64,000 nucleotides of DNA from Sphingomonas sp. AR_OL41 (GCF_029911635.1 NZ_JARYTI010000009.1:1-64000); one strand, 5' to 3'; positions 1-8,641 are shown, counted from the stretch's first letter. Made by a program: numbers and translations. The notes: generated by a model not told the origin, from the letters alone.

Positions 1-101
1 GGCGCGGGCGCGGCGCCGGGTGCGGCGGGATCAGCAGCCATGGCGGGGGCGCCGAGGCAGGCGAGCATGGCGCCCGAGAGCAGCCAGGACTTCAACATCA
101 T
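1..101 (-). CDS. N-terminus of a secreted protein, cut by the left edge
   Basis: Reading the minus strand from an ATG ATG pair at 101 gives about 33 residues that begin MMLKSWLLSGAMLACLG and continue APAMAADPAAPG. This is a textbook Sec signal peptide: a lysine, a hydrophobic core, then an AMA-A cleavage site before an Ala/Pro-rich mature start. A GGAG stands a few bases upstream of the first ATG. The rest of the gene lies outside the window, so no function can be given; the Ala/Pro-rich start is common in envelope proteins. It is divergent from the DUF5681 gene and the two are separated by the octamer repeat cluster. Confidence 0.6.
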   Translation of the reverse strand, partial: MMLKSWLLSGAMLACLGAPAMAADPAAPGAAPA

Positions 102-205
102 CCATCTCCAGTTCCGATGCGTTTTCGCCCGGCGAGCGCGGGCGCGAGATGCCGGCGCTTATTGCGGCGCGCGGGCGCGGCGTAAAGGGCGGCGGCGCGG
201 GGCGG

Positions 206-418
206 CTCCCTGTCAGGCGCGCCGGGGCACTCCCTGTAACGCTCCCTGTTGGGCTCCCTGTTTCGCTCCCTGATCCTCGCTGTTGCTCGCTGTTTTCGGG
301 CAAAGTGACGTTTTTCGCCGTCCGGACTGGCCATTCAGCGATTTTGTGGTCTGGGCACAGCAGGATGCGCCGCTCCCTGTTCGTCTCAACAGGGAGCGCG
401 GGGCGCCGGAACAGGGAG
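206..418. repeat. Cluster of CTCCCTGT octamers in both orientations
   Basis: The intergenic stretch between two divergent genes carries CTCCCTGT at 206-213, 230-237, 242-249, 254-261 and 373-380, a near copy (CTCCCTGA) at 266-273, and related CTCGCTGT at 276-283 and 286-293. The reverse complement ACAGGGAG occurs at 389-396 and 411-418. The copies at 372-381 and 388-397 form a perfect 10-bp hairpin with a 6-base loop. Four copies between 230 and 273 are spaced about 12 bases apart. No T-run follows the hairpin, so it is not an obvious terminator. The role is unknown. Confidence 0.75.
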
Positions 419-492
419 CGTGCGGCGCCGGAATGATTCAACCGCGGCGCGCGCCGTGGTTTTGATGCGGGTCTCATGATTCGGAGGAAATA

Positions 493-1104
493 ATGACCCA
501 GCGTGGAAATGGAATCACGGCGAAGCGCCAGGCCCGGCGCGGCATGTTGCGTGAGGTGCAGGTGGAGAGCGAGGTCGCGGCGGGCGCGGACGGCGACGGG
601 GCGGGTGCCGACGCGGCGGCGTGGCGGACCGGCAATTGCCGCCCGCCGATCGCCTATCGCTTCAAGCCGGGGCAATCGGGCAACCCGGCGGGACGGCCGC
701 GGCGCGGCGCGACCGGGGCACCGGGCGACCGCCTGCCCGGCGCGCACGAACCGACCAAGGCGATGATCCTCGAAGAGGCGTACCGCATGGTGACGATGCG
801 GATTGGGGAGGAGGAGCAGGAACTGGCGATGAACCGCGCGGTGTTCCGCGCGCTGGGCGCGGCAGCGATCGCCGGCAACCGCGTCGCGCAGCGGCAATGG
901 GTACGGATGGTGCGCGAGGCCGAAGCCGAACAGCGCCGCGACCAGATCGCGGTACACAATGCGGTGGTGTGGCCGATCGCCGGTGCCACTTACCCCAACG
1001 GCCGGGGGAACGGAGCGGACTATGCGGACGAGATTATCGTTGATTGGCGCTCAAAGGTTGCGGTGGTGAGGGCGGTTGAGGGGGAGCGGGAGGAGGATGG
1101 GTGA
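493..1104 (+). CDS. DUF5681 domain protein
   Basis: This 203-residue protein carries the hallmark FKPGQSGNPAGRP of the DUF5681 family at about residues 57-69, followed by a basic stretch and a mostly alpha-helical C-terminal half (EEAYRMVTMRIGEEEQELA). The family is of unknown function; its proteins are common in alphaproteobacteria and some lie next to phage genes, but no phage gene is visible here. The ATG at 493 is chosen because GGAGGA sits 5 bases upstream. It is solitary, convergent with the large ATPase gene at 1159, and preceded by the octamer repeats. The DUF5681 assignment is firm; its job is not known. Confidence 0.85.
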   Translation: MTQRGNGITAKRQARRGMLREVQVESEVAAGADGDGAGADAAAWRTGNCRPPIAYRFKPGQSGNPAGRPRRGATGAPGDRLPGAHEPTKAMILEEAYRMVTMRIGEEEQELAMNRAVFRALGAAAIAGNRVAQRQWVRMVREAEAEQRRDQIAVHNAVVWPIAGATYPNGRGNGADYADEIIVDWRSKVAVVRAVEGEREEDG

Positions 1105-1158
1105 TGGGGGCGAGACGAAGTAGCCGCTGACGACGCCTGATCACCGTGTTCAGCCGAA

Positions 1159-4100
1159 CTAATGGGTAGATGCGAGATGCTTCCAGAAGGCGGCAAGGGT
1201 AAAGTCGTCGAGCTGACGGGTGGCCAGGTGCGCTGCCTGGATTCGAATCACAGCGGTCGCTCGGTCGGGCAGCCGCTCCGGCATGGGCATGCCATCGACT
1301 GGCGCCCAGCTGCCGGCAGCCAATCTGGGCCCGGGATGTTCCGTCGCCCATTGGTACTGCATGCGCCGTTCGCAACCAAGCAGATCCTTCAGCGGATCCC
1401 AGCTCCAGTACAGCCGGTAGGTGTAGGCGAACGGCACGAGCAAGCACATTACATAGCGGGTGCGATTACGCTCAGCCTTGCCGCGCTCGAGATCCGACCA
1501 GTAGATGCGCTCGGTGGCGAGCGTCTTGACCTCGACATGCCACGCGCCCTCGGGGCGATTGACCACGATGTCGCTTTCCCCGTTCAGCGCATCCCGGGCG
1601 TTGCGCTCGATCGTCGTGCCGGCAGGCGCTGTCGCGGCGACGCGTACCGCCAGCCAGGTTTCGCCGTCGGCGCCGAGCTCCTGCTGACGCTGGGCCCACG
1701 GATTACCGCCGCCACCGCCGCCGCCACCTCCGGAAGATTCTGGATCGTAAAGGGTCCGCGCCGACAGGTCGCCAGAGGCGTAGTAGGTCGCGCCGTGGCG
1801 TCGGGAGGGGTCTGCGGGCTGGCCCGGCGGCGGTGGTGGGGGCGGCGGCGGGGGCGGCGGCGGAGCGGGTGGCTCCGTGCCGCCGTTTTCCGTCTCGGCG
1901 GACTCGTCGTTCGTCGCGGACGTCTCCGGCCCCTCTTCCTCGGGATCGGGATCTTCCTCCAGCTGCACGGCGGCGAGCTGGTAGTGCGGGATTCCGTCTT
2001 CGCGCAGCGCGCGCATCACTTCCTCACGATTGCGTGCCTTGAGGATGGCGGCGAAGCGGTAGCGCATATCCGCGCCATGCCCGACGCCTTCGGCTAGTGC
2101 GCTCGCCAGCCCATCGGTGACGTTGGCCAGGTCGATGAGCCAGACATCGCCGTCGAGGAAGTTTGAAGCGCTAACTTGGGTGACCGGCGTATCGCCGAGC
2201 CCGATCGACAAGGTGAGGCCGTTCACCATCCGTATCTTTGGGATCGCCGCGGGAGGCCGCACATTCTTGGCATCGCACTGCACCGCGATCGCGCGCCAGC
2301 GGGCCTGCAACAGCTTCTCATAGCGGCGGGTCGAGCCGTCCGCCGCGCTATACTCGGGGACGATCCGGACCAGTGCCGAGGCGCGCGGTGTGTTCAATCG
2401 CTCGGGCGCGGCGGCACCACGGTCGAGCAGCGGCGGCAGGTAACGAAGCCCGGCCTGGGCGAGCGCATCTAGAATCTCGGGCGCGGCGAGCGCCGCCCGG
2501 TCGATCCAGGCCGCCTGGGCGCGCGGCACTGCTTCCAGCCCGCCCTCCGCGTTGGCGCTCACGCAGACGAGCGTATCGGGCGAGTTGCCGCACGGGGCGA
2601 ACTTCATGCCGAGTAACGCTTCGTAGAAGGCGCGGGCGGTGCGCTCGCCGCCAGGGACGCGGTTCTCGCGGGCCGCAGTTACCAACGCCCTGTTCCATTC
2701 CATCCATTCGTCCCAGCCGGTGGGCAGGTCGCTGCGGATGGCGAGCATCTTGCCGACACTGGCGCGCAGCTGGACGCGGCGGGGCTCCTTGATGCCGAGA
2801 AGATCGAGATTTGGGGTGATGCCCGGAATGCCGCGCTTCGGCCAATAGGCCTTGCTGCCGATCGCGCGGGTCGTGCCGAAGATGTTGGGTCGGACCGGCA
2901 GGAAGGCGGTCCGCCGCAGCTGGAACTGGACGAAGGACTTGAACGGTTTTGGCGGGTTGGGTGTGGTCGAGTTTGACTGCTTGAAATAGGCGCCTTCCAG
3001 GCCCTCAGCGGCGCGCTGGACGTCCTCGACCATGGTCATCAGCGAGGCGGCTGGCACCTCGTCGCCCAGGCATGCCGGGAACGCCTCGAGGTACCAGTCA
3101 TGGCCCCGATAGCGCAGCGTCTCGGTATGCGACCTCCAGAATTCGTGGTCGTCGGGCGTCGGCACTTCGGCGCCGGTCTCCTCGCCGAATTTCCAGATCT
3201 TGGGCTCCCAGGAGACGCCGAGATAGCGCAGCAGCGCGCGCCAGGTCTCGCGGGAGAAGCGCTGTCGTGCCTCGCTCGGATAGCCGCATAGGTATCGACC
3301 CGGCACATCCTTGAAGAAGCGGCCGAAACAGGTCGGCGCATTGAGCTCGGCGCGGGCATAGCTGTGACGGGCGGGCACCCAGGCACGCGGCGTCGACACC
3401 CGCGCCACCGCGACAAGGGAATCCCGGGCGCTCGCGACGCCAGTCCCTGGCGCATAGGGTTTCATGGCGCTGAACTCGCCAAGAGAGGCCCAGGCACCGA
3501 TGCGCTCCAGCGCCTGCCAGCCATGCCGCTCCCAATCGGCGTTGCCCCAATTGGCGAGCGTCGGCGCAAGGCAGGCGCGGAGATAGGCCTCGGGTGTCCT
3601 GTGAAGTTCCGAATCGACGAGCGCCAACCATTCCTTGCCGATCGCCTTGGCCGGGAAGACTGCGGCGGCGAACGCGGGCGCCAGTGCATCGGCGGCGCTC
3701 CAGTCGGGCCAGTCGGCGGGCCGCTCGATGAGGAGCGGCGGCCCATCCTTCAGCGAGCGCACGGTCGCGTCGCCGGTCGGCCAGATCGGGGCGGCGCGCA
3801 GGCGTGTGAGCGTCGCCGGCGCGACATAGCCGGTGAGGCAGGTACGCAGCATGACGCCGGCGGCGGCGATACAGGCGTCAATGCTCTGGCAACGGGCATG
3901 CTGAAGGAGAGCGGCGTATTCCTGCTGGGCAAGGCGCGTGCTCCCGAGCTTCGCGAGTACATCGATTCCCGGCTCGAGCTCGGGGCGAGCGATCGCTGCG
4001 TCCGCCACGGCGCGCTTCTGCGGGCTGAGCAAGGCGGCGAAACCGGGCGCGCTGATGCGCGCCGCGCTCGGGAGCGCCTTGTCGCGGGCACGGCCAACCA

Positions 4101-5325
4101 CCGGCACGAACGCGGTGTCGCGCAGCGCCCCCAGGATCCGAAACTGGAGCTGCCGGTCGACGGCCTTGTGCTTGCGGCCCGGCGCCGCGTCGATGATGTC
4201 GCGAAATACTGCCAGTGTCGCCTCGGCCGGAATGTCGAGCGCAATCCGTGACACCAGGCCGGCCAACCGGTCGAACAGGACGGCGTCATTGTCGCCCTTG
4301 CGGACATGCTTGCGGTTGCCCTGGACGTCGAACGCGCCGTGGATGAGGAAGCGCGCGGCGACCTGGTCCTCGGTCGGATAGAAGACGAAAAGCGGCAGCG
4401 GCTCGGCGGTCGGCGCGGGCACGCCGCCCTGAAGCTCGAGCGCGATGGCGACGCTCAGCCGCTTGGAGCGGTCCTGCTCGGGCGGCCAGACATCGCGCCA
4501 AACCCGCCACTGGCTCTCGCGCCAGGCCTCCTTCCCGGTTCGGACCCGGAGTGCCGCGGGCGCCCCGGCCAAGCTGCCGCGCGGGCCGCTCCGCACTAGG
4601 TCCCGCCGCTCGCCCCCCTCCAGGCTAATCTCCACGGCTTCAAGGTGCTGGGCGAGCAGCAGGAAGTGCGGCTCGAGCGCGCGCAGTTCGCCGACCGTCA
4701 GCGCGCATGCCGCGGCATTGCGGAAAGGTAGCCGGATGACGGTCGAGAAGCCGCTGCGGAGCAACTGGCTCGCCCGGGCGTCGGGCTCGAGCATATGCGG
4801 CAGGCGGAACACGCCGACGCGGTCGGCATGGGGATGGCCGGCGAGGAGGGCGCGAGAACGCTGGACATCGAACTGGAAGCGGAATGGCCCCGAAAAGATC
4901 TGCGGATTGTCGGTCAGCTCCAACACCGACTTGAAGCCAAGTCCCTTCGCGCCGATCAGTTCGGCGGGCGAAGAACCGGCTGGCGCCATCGCATCGTCGG
5001 CATTCTGGAGCAGCTCAAGGAGGCAGCGACCGGCATAGTCGCGCGTCGCCTCGTCCTCGGCGTTGCGGTTCTCGAGCAGCAGGTTGGGGTCGATCCGGTA
5101 GAGTTCGAGCTGCCGCGCCTGGATTGCGGTCACAAGATCGGCATCGGCGCAGGACGGCAGGCTGATGTCTTGAGCGCTCGCCCCCTTGGCGCTCAGATTC
5201 TGCCGGCAAATCGAAATGACGCCAGCCTGATCGAACGCACTGCCGCTATTCGCGACATAGAGCGCGTCCTTTGTCGCCTCAAACCTGATCCTGGCGAGCG
5301 ATCCGCTTGTGTCCCGGCCCTTCAT
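1159..5325 (-). CDS. Large sacsin-type GHKL ATPase with C-terminal DUF3883 (candidate defence protein)
   Basis: This 1388-residue protein has a Hsp90/sacsin-like ATP-binding core near its N-terminus. The N-box (LLELLQNADDA) is at about 102-112 and the G2 lid (GAKGLGFKSV) at 125-134. The G1-like strand (NSGSAFD, then SICRQNLSAKG) lies at 26-48, before the N-box instead of after it, so the motif order is permuted. A long middle region has no motif I recognise. A run of about 14 prolines near 1155 and a glycine run near 1200 link it to a C-terminal DUF3883 domain, with Asp1252 and HVEVK (Glu1265, Lys1267) in the pattern of a PD-(D/E)XK nuclease core, then YWSDLERGKAE. ATPase-DUF3883 proteins occur in bacterial defence islands; a defence role here is inference. 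Upstream of the ATG the frame stays open to a stop at 5386 without another ATG, GTG or TTG, and no clear ribosome site is seen. It has no operon partner. Confidence 0.8.
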   Translation of the reverse strand: MKGRDTSGSLARIRFEATKDALYVANSGSAFDQAGVISICRQNLSAKGASAQDISLPSCADADLVTAIQARQLELYRIDPNLLLENRNAEDEATRDYAGRCLLELLQNADDAMAPAGSSPAELIGAKGLGFKSVLELTDNPQIFSGPFRFQFDVQRSRALLAGHPHADRVGVFRLPHMLEPDARASQLLRSGFSTVIRLPFRNAAACALTVGELRALEPHFLLLAQHLEAVEISLEGGERRDLVRSGPRGSLAGAPAALRVRTGKEAWRESQWRVWRDVWPPEQDRSKRLSVAIALELQGGVPAPTAEPLPLFVFYPTEDQVAARFLIHGAFDVQGNRKHVRKGDNDAVLFDRLAGLVSRIALDIPAEATLAVFRDIIDAAPGRKHKAVDRQLQFRILGALRDTAFVPVVGRARDKALPSAARISAPGFAALLSPQKRAVADAAIARPELEPGIDVLAKLGSTRLAQQEYAALLQHARCQSIDACIAAAGVMLRTCLTGYVAPATLTRLRAAPIWPTGDATVRSLKDGPPLLIERPADWPDWSAADALAPAFAAAVFPAKAIGKEWLALVDSELHRTPEAYLRACLAPTLANWGNADWERHGWQALERIGAWASLGEFSAMKPYAPGTGVASARDSLVAVARVSTPRAWVPARHSYARAELNAPTCFGRFFKDVPGRYLCGYPSEARQRFSRETWRALLRYLGVSWEPKIWKFGEETGAEVPTPDDHEFWRSHTETLRYRGHDWYLEAFPACLGDEVPAASLMTMVEDVQRAAEGLEGAYFKQSNSTTPNPPKPFKSFVQFQLRRTAFLPVRPNIFGTTRAIGSKAYWPKRGIPGITPNLDLLGIKEPRRVQLRASVGKMLAIRSDLPTGWDEWMEWNRALVTAARENRVPGGERTARAFYEALLGMKFAPCGNSPDTLVCVSANAEGGLEAVPRAQAAWIDRAALAAPEILDALAQAGLRYLPPLLDRGAAAPERLNTPRASALVRIVPEYSAADGSTRRYEKLLQARWRAIAVQCDAKNVRPPAAIPKIRMVNGLTLSIGLGDTPVTQVSASNFLDGDVWLIDLANVTDGLASALAEGVGHGADMRYRFAAILKARNREEVMRALREDGIPHYQLAAVQLEEDPDPEEEGPETSATNDESAETENGGTEPPAPPPPPPPPPPPPPGQPADPSRRHGATYYASGDLSARTLYDPESSGGGGGGGGGNPWAQRQQELGADGETWLAVRVAATAPAGTTIERNARDALNGESDIVVNRPEGAWHVEVKTLATERIYWSDLERGKAERNRTRYVMCLLVPFAYTYRLYWSWDPLKDLLGCERRMQYQWATEHPGPRLAAGSWAPVDGMPMPERLPDRATAVIRIQAAHLATRQLDDFTLAAFWKHLASTH

Positions 5326-5883
5326 TTTCGCAAGCTGTAGTCGAATGGGGCCGAGTGCAAATGGAATTTGATAACGCTGCTTGGTTTACCTGCGCCTTAC
5401 TTTGCGTCCGTTAGTACCTAATTGAGACTGCGCACGGGTCCGAGATCCAGAACGTACTGGCGCACCACCGCGCCGTGCCTTAGCCGAAGTCTTCATATTT
5501 ACCTGTAATTTCATGTCCGCTCTTGGGATAATCGCGAGCACCACTGGGATTACGGCGACAGGTGCGATAACCCCTTAATCAAACGCGGCATCGATCGATC
5601 CCCCACCCCCATCGCGCTCGTAGCGGCGCCAATCTTAACGGAAGCGGACCGGCGGGGCATCGCGCGCGAGATAATCGCATCGCGAGCAATTGCCCCGGTT
5701 GCCCTCATACCAAATCACAGCCGGTATAACTCTCTTAAGCCCCTCTCCTGAAGGGGAGGGGCTATCGCGGCGTCAGACGATGACGACCTCGACCTGCGCC
5801 TTGGCCACGGTGTCGGCGGTCATGGCATCGCCCTCCCCGCCGATCCCGCGCCGAAAGCGGGAGCAAATGTCAGAATCGGGCCA
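5326..5883. other. Intergenic region with no recognised gene
   Basis: About 560 bases between the start of the large ATPase gene and the stop of the cupin gene. It is more AT-rich in its first half than the flanking genes. No open frame with a ribosome site or recognisable product was found on either strand. The only structured element is the palindrome at 5738-5763. Confidence 0.6.
5738..5763. repeat. GC-rich palindromic intergenic repeat (AGCCCCTC type)
   Basis: Two 12-base arms (5738-5749 and 5752-5763) pair with one mismatch around a very short centre. The core AGCCCCTC...GAGGGG is shared with the palindrome at 17599-17620 between rpsP and rimM. Such elements recur between genes in GC-rich alphaproteobacteria and may act in 3'-end formation; no T-run follows on either strand here. 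Confidence 0.6.
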
Positions 5884-6348
5884 CTAGCCGTGTTTGTCGT
5901 CCGCGGGTTTCGGCTGGACTGACCACGCCGCTGGGTTGTCGTCCTTATCTGCTTCAGCCACCGCCGCTGTCGCCTGTACCTTGCCGGGCTTGTGATGGGC
6001 GGGCGCGTAAATCGTATAAACTTGCATTGGGGCCGTGCCGATATTGGTGATGTTGTGCCACGTTCCCGCGGGCACCAAGACACACCAGCCGTCTGAAACT
6101 TCCTTTTCAAAAGTCAGTTTATCTTTCGCCGCCCCCATCTGCACCCGGCCGCTGCCCGCGTCGAGGCGCAGGAACTGATCTGTCTCGGGATGTGCTTCAA
6201 GCCCAATGTCCCCGCCGACAGGGATCGACATCAGCGTCACTTGTAGATAGCGCCCGCTCCATGCCACGGAACGATAATCTTCGTTTTCCTGCGTTGCCCG
6301 TTCAATGTCGAACGATTGCGGCTGCGGCCCAATATCCTTGATCGTCAT
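5884..6348 (-). CDS. Cupin-domain protein
   Basis: A 154-residue single-cupin protein. The barrel runs over about residues 25-115, with IGLEAHPETDQF as the first cupin motif (metal-ligand His and Glu) and VPAGTWHNITN as the second (His). These residues are those expected to hold a divalent metal. The C-terminus is an Ala/Lys/Asp-rich tail without structure. Cupins of this type are small cytoplasmic proteins that are often annotated as sugar or mannose-6-phosphate isomerase-like, but substrate cannot be read from the sequence. The ATG at 6348 is preferred over the one at 6360, because GGAGG lies 5 bases before it and overlaps the upstream ATG. It stands alone. Confidence 0.85.
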   Translation of the reverse strand: MTIKDIGPQPQSFDIERATQENEDYRSVAWSGRYLQVTLMSIPVGGDIGLEAHPETDQFLRLDAGSGRVQMGAAKDKLTFEKEVSDGWCVLVPAGTWHNITNIGTAPMQVYTIYAPAHHKPGKVQATAAVAEADKDDNPAAWSVQPKPADDKHG

Positions 6349-6547
6349 CTTAGCCTCCATTGTGGGCGGGCGCTGAAACGGAACACCGTTACGACAGCGT
6401 CAGCGGAATTTATTTATGCGAATGCTGGTCTGCTGCCACTTGCCGCAGCTTCGCAGGGTTGAAACGCTCCTGCGTCAATTCAGACCCATCAGCTTGATCT
6501 GGATCAGAGACCCGTTGCAATGCCGGCGCACGACAACAGGTCACGGG

Positions 6548-6739
6548 TCAAGCTGCGAGCAGTTCCTGGACAGGATGAGCTATCGGCTCCCGCCCGTGTC
6601 GGATACCGACCAGCACGCGTTGGTAGCGTTTGACGAATTGATGGTGGATGCACCGCGCCTCGACCGACCTCGCGGCCAGCGCCAATGCGCGGTGAGAACG
6701 CGCTCGCTTCAACAGATAGGATATATCCTTGATGCCCAT
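6548..6739 (-). CDS. Small basic hypothetical protein
   Basis: A 63-residue open frame starting MGIKDISYLLKRARSHRAL. It is basic and amphipathic, with alternating Ala/Arg/His, and predicted to be all helical. AGGAG stands about 9 bases before the ATG at 6739, and the frame uses codons like its neighbours; both favour a real gene. Short helical proteins of this kind are common next to stress genes in sphingomonads. I do not recognise a named family and there is no operon partner. An overlapping plus-strand frame (6416-6805) lacks a ribosome site and is judged a shadow. Confidence 0.5.
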   Translation of the reverse strand: MGIKDISYLLKRARSHRALALAARSVEARCIHHQFVKRYQRVLVGIRHGREPIAHPVQELLAA

Positions 6740-7119
6740 AACCGCTCCTTCTCCACCAGAGCGTCTCACTTGTTCGTGGCGGTGTCGCTACGGGGTTATC
6801 CTTAGACGGCAAATTTGCCGGTCGAAACGCCGATCGCACCGACCGCGGCCGCGGGACGCAAATGCGGTTCATCGAACGCCTTAGGTGGGCGCGAACAGCG
6901 CGCTCGAGGGAGCCTTGAGACACCAAATCCAAACGAAAATAGCACGAGCCGCAAATTGTCACCCCGTATTCTCGATGTTCAACGACACAATCGCCAAGTT
7001 TTTTCGCCGCCTCGGTGGCGCTGCCGGCAACAATATTGATCGGTCGTTGGGGAATCTACGCATAGCGGCATCAATCGGTATCCATAATCTGCTCGCATGG
7101 ATTTCGAGGGAGAAGGGTC
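6740..7119. other. Intergenic region with no recognised gene
   Basis: About 380 bases between the divergent small gene ending at 6739 and the lipoprotein gene at 7120. Open frames exist on both strands but none has a convincing ribosome site or recognisable product. It presumably holds the promoters of the two flanking genes; no clear -35/-10 pair could be assigned. Confidence 0.5.
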
Positions 7120-7518
7120 ATGCGGATTGCTGTTCTCGGACTGGCTGCGGCAATGCTGATAACCGGTTGCGCCAGCGATGGCGGCACTCGCCGCCCGGCC
7201 TCCGGATGGAGCCGGTACGACTACAACCACCCCGACCCGTCCTATGGCGGCTATGAGGCGGACCGTTATTATCGCGACGATCCGCGTTACCGCGAGCGCC
7301 GCCTGTCGCGGCAGGACCGCGTCTATCGCGGACGCGATGGGCGTTACTACTGCCGGCATTCCGACGGCACGACCGGCCTGGTCGTGGGCGCTATTGCCGG
7401 GGGCATATTGGGCAACCTTCTCGCGCCGGGCAGGTCCGAAACCCTCGGAACGATCCTGGGCGCGGGTGCCGGTGCGCTCGCGGGTCAGGCAATCGATCGC
7501 GACGCCCGCTGTCGTTAG
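7120..7518 (+). CDS. Glycine-zipper lipoprotein
   Basis: A 132-residue predicted outer-membrane lipoprotein. Residues 1-17 form a lipoprotein signal ending in the lipobox LITGC (Cys17 lipidated). A Tyr/Arg/Asp-rich spacer follows, then a glycine-zipper 2TM segment (about 88-127: VVGAIAGGILGNLLA and LGTILGAGAGALAGQ). Proteins of this class (17-kDa surface-antigen/SlyB type) insert in the outer membrane and respond to envelope stress. GGAG lies 8 bases before the ATG. The genes that follow at 7608 and 7883 also encode a small membrane protein and an exported protein, which suggests an envelope-stress neighbourhood rather than a proven operon. Confidence 0.88.
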   Translation: MRIAVLGLAAAMLITGCASDGGTRRPASGWSRYDYNHPDPSYGGYEADRYYRDDPRYRERRLSRQDRVYRGRDGRYYCRHSDGTTGLVVGAIAGGILGNLLAPGRSETLGTILGAGAGALAGQAIDRDARCR

Positions 7519-7607
7519 GCCCCGTGCTGAAATCGGTGCGGCGCCACTGTTCTTGCTGACCATGCCTCGGTGACGCGAGTCGGCGAAGCCTTTGAAGGAA
7601 ATTCGAT

Positions 7608-7769
7608 ATGCTTGGAATGATACTCGTCGTTCTTCTCGTCATCTTCCTGCTCGGCGGCTTCAGCGGCCGATTCGGGGGCTATGGTTATGGCTTTGGACAT
7701 GGCGGAATCGGGGTCCTCGGCGTCCTGCTGATCATTGCCGTTGTCCTGCTGCTGACCGGCCGACTGTGA
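7608..7769 (+). CDS. DUF3309-family small membrane protein
   Basis: A 53-residue protein starting MLGMILVVLLVIFLLGG, with two hydrophobic segments (about 4-18 and 34-50) separated by a Gly/Tyr-rich turn (GYGYGFGHGG). This is the layout of the DUF3309 family, small inner-membrane proteins of unknown function that are very common in alphaproteobacteria. AAGGA stands about 8 bases before the ATG. It lies 90 bases after the glycine-zipper lipoprotein gene and could be co-transcribed with it. Confidence 0.85.
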   Translation: MLGMILVVLLVIFLLGGFSGRFGGYGYGFGHGGIGVLGVLLIIAVVLLLTGRL

Positions 7770-7882
7770 TCCGGGCGTCGTAGGGCCGGGCCGGTCGAAG
7801 AACGGACGGTGTGCCTGTCGTTCGGCGCTTCGTCCCGCCGCCTCATTCGAAGAGTTCGATTCTGATCTGGAGGAAATATTCC

Positions 7883-8641
7883 ATGCGCAGATTGATTGTC
7901 CTATCGACGTTCGCCGCGCTGGCCGTGCCGGCAGGTCCCGCGCTCGCGCAACGGGCGACGGCCGGATATACCGTGCGCACGACCACCATGCGTGCGGGTC
8001 CGGATTACGACTACCCCGCCGTGCAGCGCGTCGCGCGCAATGCTCGTGTCGATGTCTATGGCTGCCTGAACGACCGGAGCTGGTGCGACGCCGGCTACCG
8101 CTCCGATCGTGGCTGGATCCCCGGCAGCGACCTGGTCGTCGACTATCGCGGCCGACGGAGCGCTGTCTCCTCCTATCCGGGCATCTCTGTGCTGGCGTTC
8201 ATCTTCGGAAGCTATTGGGACAGCCACTATCGCGGCCGTAGTTTCTACGCCGAACGCCCGCGGTGGGAGCAGCAATATTACAACAACTTCCAGCCGCATT
8301 GGGGCCCCCGACCCCAGACGCCGCCAGCGTTTCAGCGACAGAACCGACACCCGGTCCAACCGGTCCGGCCTCAGCCTCAGCCTCAGCCTCGACTTCAGCC
8401 CCAGCCCCCACGGGCCCTCCCGCCGCGGCCGGAGCCGCAGCCGCGCCTCCGCGCGACGGAACACCGCGCTGCCCCGACACAGGTTGTGCCGCTTCCGCTA
8501 CAACGTCACCCCGCGCCCGGAGTCACGCCGCCCCCCATCAATCCGCCGCCGCCGAATGTGCGACGCATCGATCCCACGCATCAGCCGGCACCGCCCGAGC
8601 GCCCTGCCGGCAAGAAGGGCAAGGGCGAGGATCACCCCTAG
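7883..8641 (+). CDS. Exported SH3-domain protein with proline-rich tail
   Basis: A 252-residue protein. It has a signal peptide (residues 1-22, cleaved after PALA), a bacterial SH3 domain (about 26-90: TVRTTTMRAGPDYDYPAVQRV...GWIPGSDL), a short membrane-like segment near 105 and a long Pro/Gln/Arg-rich low-complexity tail from about 140. Bacterial SH3 domains usually bind peptidoglycan or envelope proteins, so a periplasmic role is likely. The ATG at 7883 is chosen over one at 7811 because AGGA precedes it and the signal peptide starts there. The tail is repetitive (PQPQPQP) and may vary among strains. Confidence 0.85.
   Translation: MRRLIVLSTFAALAVPAGPALAQRATAGYTVRTTTMRAGPDYDYPAVQRVARNARVDVYGCLNDRSWCDAGYRSDRGWIPGSDLVVDYRGRRSAVSSYPGISVLAFIFGSYWDSHYRGRSFYAERPRWEQQYYNNFQPHWGPRPQTPPAFQRQNRHPVQPVRPQPQPQPRLQPQPPRALPPRPEPQPRLRATEHRAAPTQVVPLPLQRHPAPGVTPPPINPPPPNVRRIDPTHQPAPPERPAGKKGKGEDHP

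Noticed and set aside
31..957. Long minus-strand open frame opposite the DUF5681 gene
   Set aside because: It spans the octamer repeats and the antisense of a recognisable DUF5681 gene, has Arg/His-rich shadow composition, and no ribosome site.
1231..1260. GATTCGAATC resembling a tRNA T-arm
   Set aside because: It is inside the end of the ATPase coding sequence and has no accompanying acceptor or anticodon arms.
3364..4251. Plus-strand open frame inside the large ATPase gene
   Set aside because: Antisense shadow of GC-rich coding sequence; product has no recognisable motif.
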